Positions 61,905-64,000 of a DNA stretch of 64,000 nt are shown here, piece by piece. The translations under genes were made by a program, and so were the position numbers. Positions within the stretch are counted from its first letter, which is position 1; every line of letters begins with the position of its first letter. Below the pieces are notes generated by a model. It ran no database searches and was not told the DNA's origin. It worked only from the letters and a program-made list of their open reading frames with translations. This stretch comes from JAGVSR01 sp033765145 (GTDB lineage Bacteria; Pseudomonadota; Alphaproteobacteria; Rhizobiales; Hyphomicrobiaceae): contig JANRIH010000015.1 of NCBI GenBank assembly GCA_033765145.1, forward strand, positions 62,001-126,000. Reading direction: 5' to 3'.

Positions 61905-63238
61905 ACCGGCTCGCCGGCCACGACCGTCAGCTTCACGCGGCCCTGGAGCTTCGCTTCGTCGAACGGCGAGTTCTTCGAACGTGAACTCAGGTGGTCCTTG
62001 TTCAAGACCCAAGGTTCGTCGAGATCGACGACGATGAGATCGGCCGGAAGGCCCTTTTCGAGACGGCCCGCGGGCAGATTGAAGAGCTTGGCGGGGTTCG
62101 AAGTCATCGGTCGAAGGAGCGCCGGCAGATCGACGTCACCGGAATGGTAGAGCCGGAGCGCCGCAGCGAGGAGAGTTTCGAGGCCCGCAGCACCATCGGC
62201 GGCTTCGGCGAACGGGCGCCGCTTCACCTCCGCATCCTGCGGGTCGTGGCTCGAGACGACCACATCGATTTCGCCAGCCGCGAGGGCTCGGACCATGGCT
62301 TGGCGATCCTCTTCGCGGCGGAGTGGGGGGCGCACCTTGAGGAAAGTGCGATAGGAGCCGATGTCGTTCTCGTTGAGCGTCAGGTGGTTGATCGAAACAC
62401 CGCAAGTGACGGGGAGACCGCGTGCCTTGGCCGCGTTCACGACGGCGAGGCTCGCGGCGCAGCTGATGGTCGCGGCGTGATAGCGTCCGCCCGTCATCTC
62501 GACCAAGCGCACGTCACGTTCGAGCGTAATGACCTCTCCCATGCGGGGGATACCGGCGAGCCCGAGGCGCGTTGCGACTTCGCCCGAGTTCATGGACCCG
62601 GACCCGCATAGGAAGGGGTCTTCGGTGTGGTGAACGATGAGCGCATCGAAGTCGCGTGCGTAGAGCAGCACGTTGCGCATGACGCGCGTGTTCGCGACGC
62701 TCGACTTTCCGTTCGAGAAGGCGATGGCACCCGCGCGTTGCAGGAGACCGATCTCTGTCATCTCCTCGCCCTTGAGGCCCTTCGTCATGGCGGCCATGGT
62801 GCGGACATGGACCCGGGCGTTCGCGGCGGCGCGGCGCTGGATGAAGTCGACGAGCGAGACTTGGTCGATCACGGGGTTCGTGTCGGGCATCACGATCATA
62901 GTCGTGACGCCGCCGGCGGCCGCGGAGAAACTGGCCGTCTTCAAGGTCTCGCGGTGTTCGTAGCCCGGCTCGCCCGTGAAAACCTGGGCGTCGATGAGGC
63001 CCGGACAGAGGAGCCGGCCCTTGCAGTCGACGACCTTCACCCCTTCCGGCGCATTGCGTCTGAGGTGCGGTCCGAGATCGGCGATGAGCCCGTCTTTCTC
63101 CAGAAGTCCGCCGGGCTCGTCTCGTCCGCTGGCCGGGTCCAACAGACGTGCGTTGATATAGACGGTGGCGGAGGTTGCCGAAGGCTCCTTCTCGCGGCGC
63201 GGCGTCGTCAGCTTGGCGCTCATGTCGCGGTTGCTCAT
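61886..63238 (-). CDS. pyrC: PyrC-type dihydroorotase homologue lacking the metal-binding HxH motif
   Basis: 450 aa. COG0044 amidohydrolase next to pyrB, overlapping it by four bases (ATGA). Where active enzymes have DxHxHxREPG this protein reads DAQVFTGEPG, so both His are gone; the equivalent of the carbamylated Lys region and GSDHAPH (here VVSSHDPQD) also differ. Such PyrC' proteins are known to be non-catalytic partners that support aspartate transcarbamoylase assembly. A catalytic dihydroorotase must come from elsewhere, possibly the homologue at 13114. Confidence 0.92.
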   Translation of the reverse strand: MSNRDMSAKLTTPRREKEPSATSATVYINARLLDPASGRDEPGGLLEKDGLIADLGPHLRRNAPEGVKVVDCKGRLLCPGLIDAQVFTGEPGYEHRETLKTASFSAAAGGVTTMIVMPDTNPVIDQVSLVDFIQRRAAANARVHVRTMAAMTKGLKGEEMTEIGLLQRAGAIAFSNGKSSVANTRVMRNVLLYARDFDALIVHHTEDPFLCGSGSMNSGEVATRLGLAGIPRMGEVITLERDVRLVEMTGGRYHAATISCAASLAVVNAAKARGLPVTCGVSINHLTLNENDIGSYRTFLKVRPPLRREEDRQAMVRALAAGEIDVVVSSHDPQDAEVKRRPFAEAADGAAGLETLLAAALRLYHSGDVDLPALLRPMTSNPAKLFNLPAGRLEKGLPADLIVVDLDEPWVLNKDHLSSRSKNSPFDEAKLQGRVKLTVVAGEPVYPSPA

Positions 63239-64000
63239 CGCTTCACGGCCGAGCGGCCGGGGAGGTTGGTCGCGAGCGCCTCGAGCACGGCCATGCGGAC
63301 CGCGACACCCATTTCAACTTGCTCGCGGATCACGCTCCGTGGATCGTCGGCTATGGACGAGGCGATCTCGACACCGCGGTTCATGGGGCCGGGATGCATG
63401 ACGAGCGCATCCGGCTTCGCGCGCTCGAGCTTCTCGTGATCGAGACCGAAGAAGTGAAAGTACTCGCGCGTCGAGGGCACGTAGGAGCTTTCCATGCGCT
63501 CACGCTGCAGGCGCAGCATCATCACGACGTCGGCGCCGTCGATGCCCTTCCACATGTCGGTGAACACCTCCGCGCCGAGCCTGTGAGGCTCGGCCGGCAG
63601 AAGTGTCGAGGGCGCGACGATGCGGACGCGGGCGCCGAGCGTGTTCAAGACGTTGATGTTCGAGCGCGCGACGCGACTGTGAAGAATGTCTCCGCAGATT
63701 GCGACGATGAGGCCCGAAACCCGGCCTTTAGCCCGGCGGATGGTCAGCGCGTCCAGCAGGGCTTGCGTCGGGTGCTGATGGGCGCCGTCGCCGGCGTTGA
63801 TGACGGAGCAGTCGACCTTCTGCGACAGAAGTTCCACCGCGCCGGCCGCGTGGTGGCGCACGACGATGATGTCGGGGCGCATGGCATTCAAGGTGATCGC
63901 CGTGTCGATCAGGGTCTCGCCCTTTGTCACTGACGAGGTCGCGACGTTCATGTTCATGACGTCGGCGCCAAGCCGCTTCGCCGCCAGCTCGAACGAGGAT
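63235..64000 (-). CDS. pyrB: Aspartate carbamoyltransferase catalytic subunit, 5' end beyond window
   Basis: C-terminal about 254 residues; the frame continues to the window edge with SSFELAAKRLGADVMNMNV, so the N-terminus is missing. Seen: SSVTKGETLIDTA, VVRHHAAGA, INAGDGAHQHPTQALLDALTI, MMLRLQRERM and MHPGPMNRGVEI. Forms carbamoyl-aspartate in pyrimidine synthesis. Its stop overlaps the pyrC start, consistent with a stoichiometric complex. Confidence 0.96.
   Translation of the reverse strand, partial: SSFELAAKRLGADVMNMNVATSSVTKGETLIDTAITLNAMRPDIIVVRHHAAGAVELLSQKVDCSVINAGDGAHQHPTQALLDALTIRRAKGRVSGLIVAICGDILHSRVARSNINVLNTLGARVRIVAPSTLLPAEPHRLGAEVFTDMWKGIDGADVVMMLRLQRERMESSYVPSTREYFHFFGLDHEKLERAKPDALVMHPGPMNRGVEIASSIADDPRSVIREQVEMGVAVRMAVLEALATNLPGRSAVKR

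Overview
The window is GC-rich, densely packed chromosomal DNA from an alphaproteobacterium, most likely of the order Hyphomicrobiales (Rhizobiales). Evidence: a pyrB-pyrC-plsY-dprA block, an HDAC-like/xseB/dxs block, a CIRCE-controlled groESL, a NadQ/NrtR-type regulator beside nadABC, a TIGR02301-type secreted protein, and two L,D-transpeptidases. No tRNA, rRNA, insertion sequence, integrase or CRISPR array was recognised; apart from 1-5.2 kb it reads as core genome.

Layout. 1-5.2 kb: a minus-strand accessory cassette of an orthocaspase with a multi-pass membrane C-terminus, a 187-aa membrane protein, and a very long protein (at least 969 aa, running off the left edge) combining an SAGC-containing N-terminal domain, CshA-like surface repeats, proline-rich linkers and a GH19 muralytic/chitinase domain. 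5.3-13 kb: minus-strand nadA-nadB-nadC with a NadQ/NrtR-type regulator and two matching palindromes in the intergenic region, then an HD hydrolase, tag (3-methyladenine glycosylase) and ygfZ. 13.1-24 kb: a dihydroorotase-like amidohydrolase, an L,D-transpeptidase, a LysE exporter, small unknown proteins, an SRAP protein, a Clp-N/coiled-coil protein, a formyltransferase, a GlcD-type flavoprotein, a cysteine-rich secreted peptide and a Sua5/TsaC enzyme. 24-33 kb: enoyl-CoA hydratase (with a small coupled leader ORF), a membrane protein of unknown function, an SDR, the HDAC-like deacetylase, xseB, dxs, DoxX, and a UDP-glucose dehydrogenase gene broken by an in-frame TAG. 33-41 kb: unknown membrane protein, RND efflux pair, OmpA-like protein. 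40.5-48.8 kb: a putrescine uptake and gamma-glutamyl catabolism cluster (puuB-like, potIHGF-like ABC transporter, GntR regulator, puuA-like) with three exact copies of one palindrome in its promoter regions. 48.8-58.4 kb: RecQ, a large L,D-transpeptidase, small membrane and secreted proteins, groEL/groES, a universal stress protein. 58.5-64 kb: dprA, plsY, a coiled-coil protein, an MBL-fold hydrolase, a degenerate pyrC and the truncated pyrB.

The parts most worth following are the caspase/membrane/GH19 cassette at the left edge, whose longest gene lies opposite a long but spurious plus-strand frame; the two operator sets (NAD and putrescine); the ugd nonsense codon; and the two dihydroorotase homologues that have each lost part of the metal-binding HxH motif.
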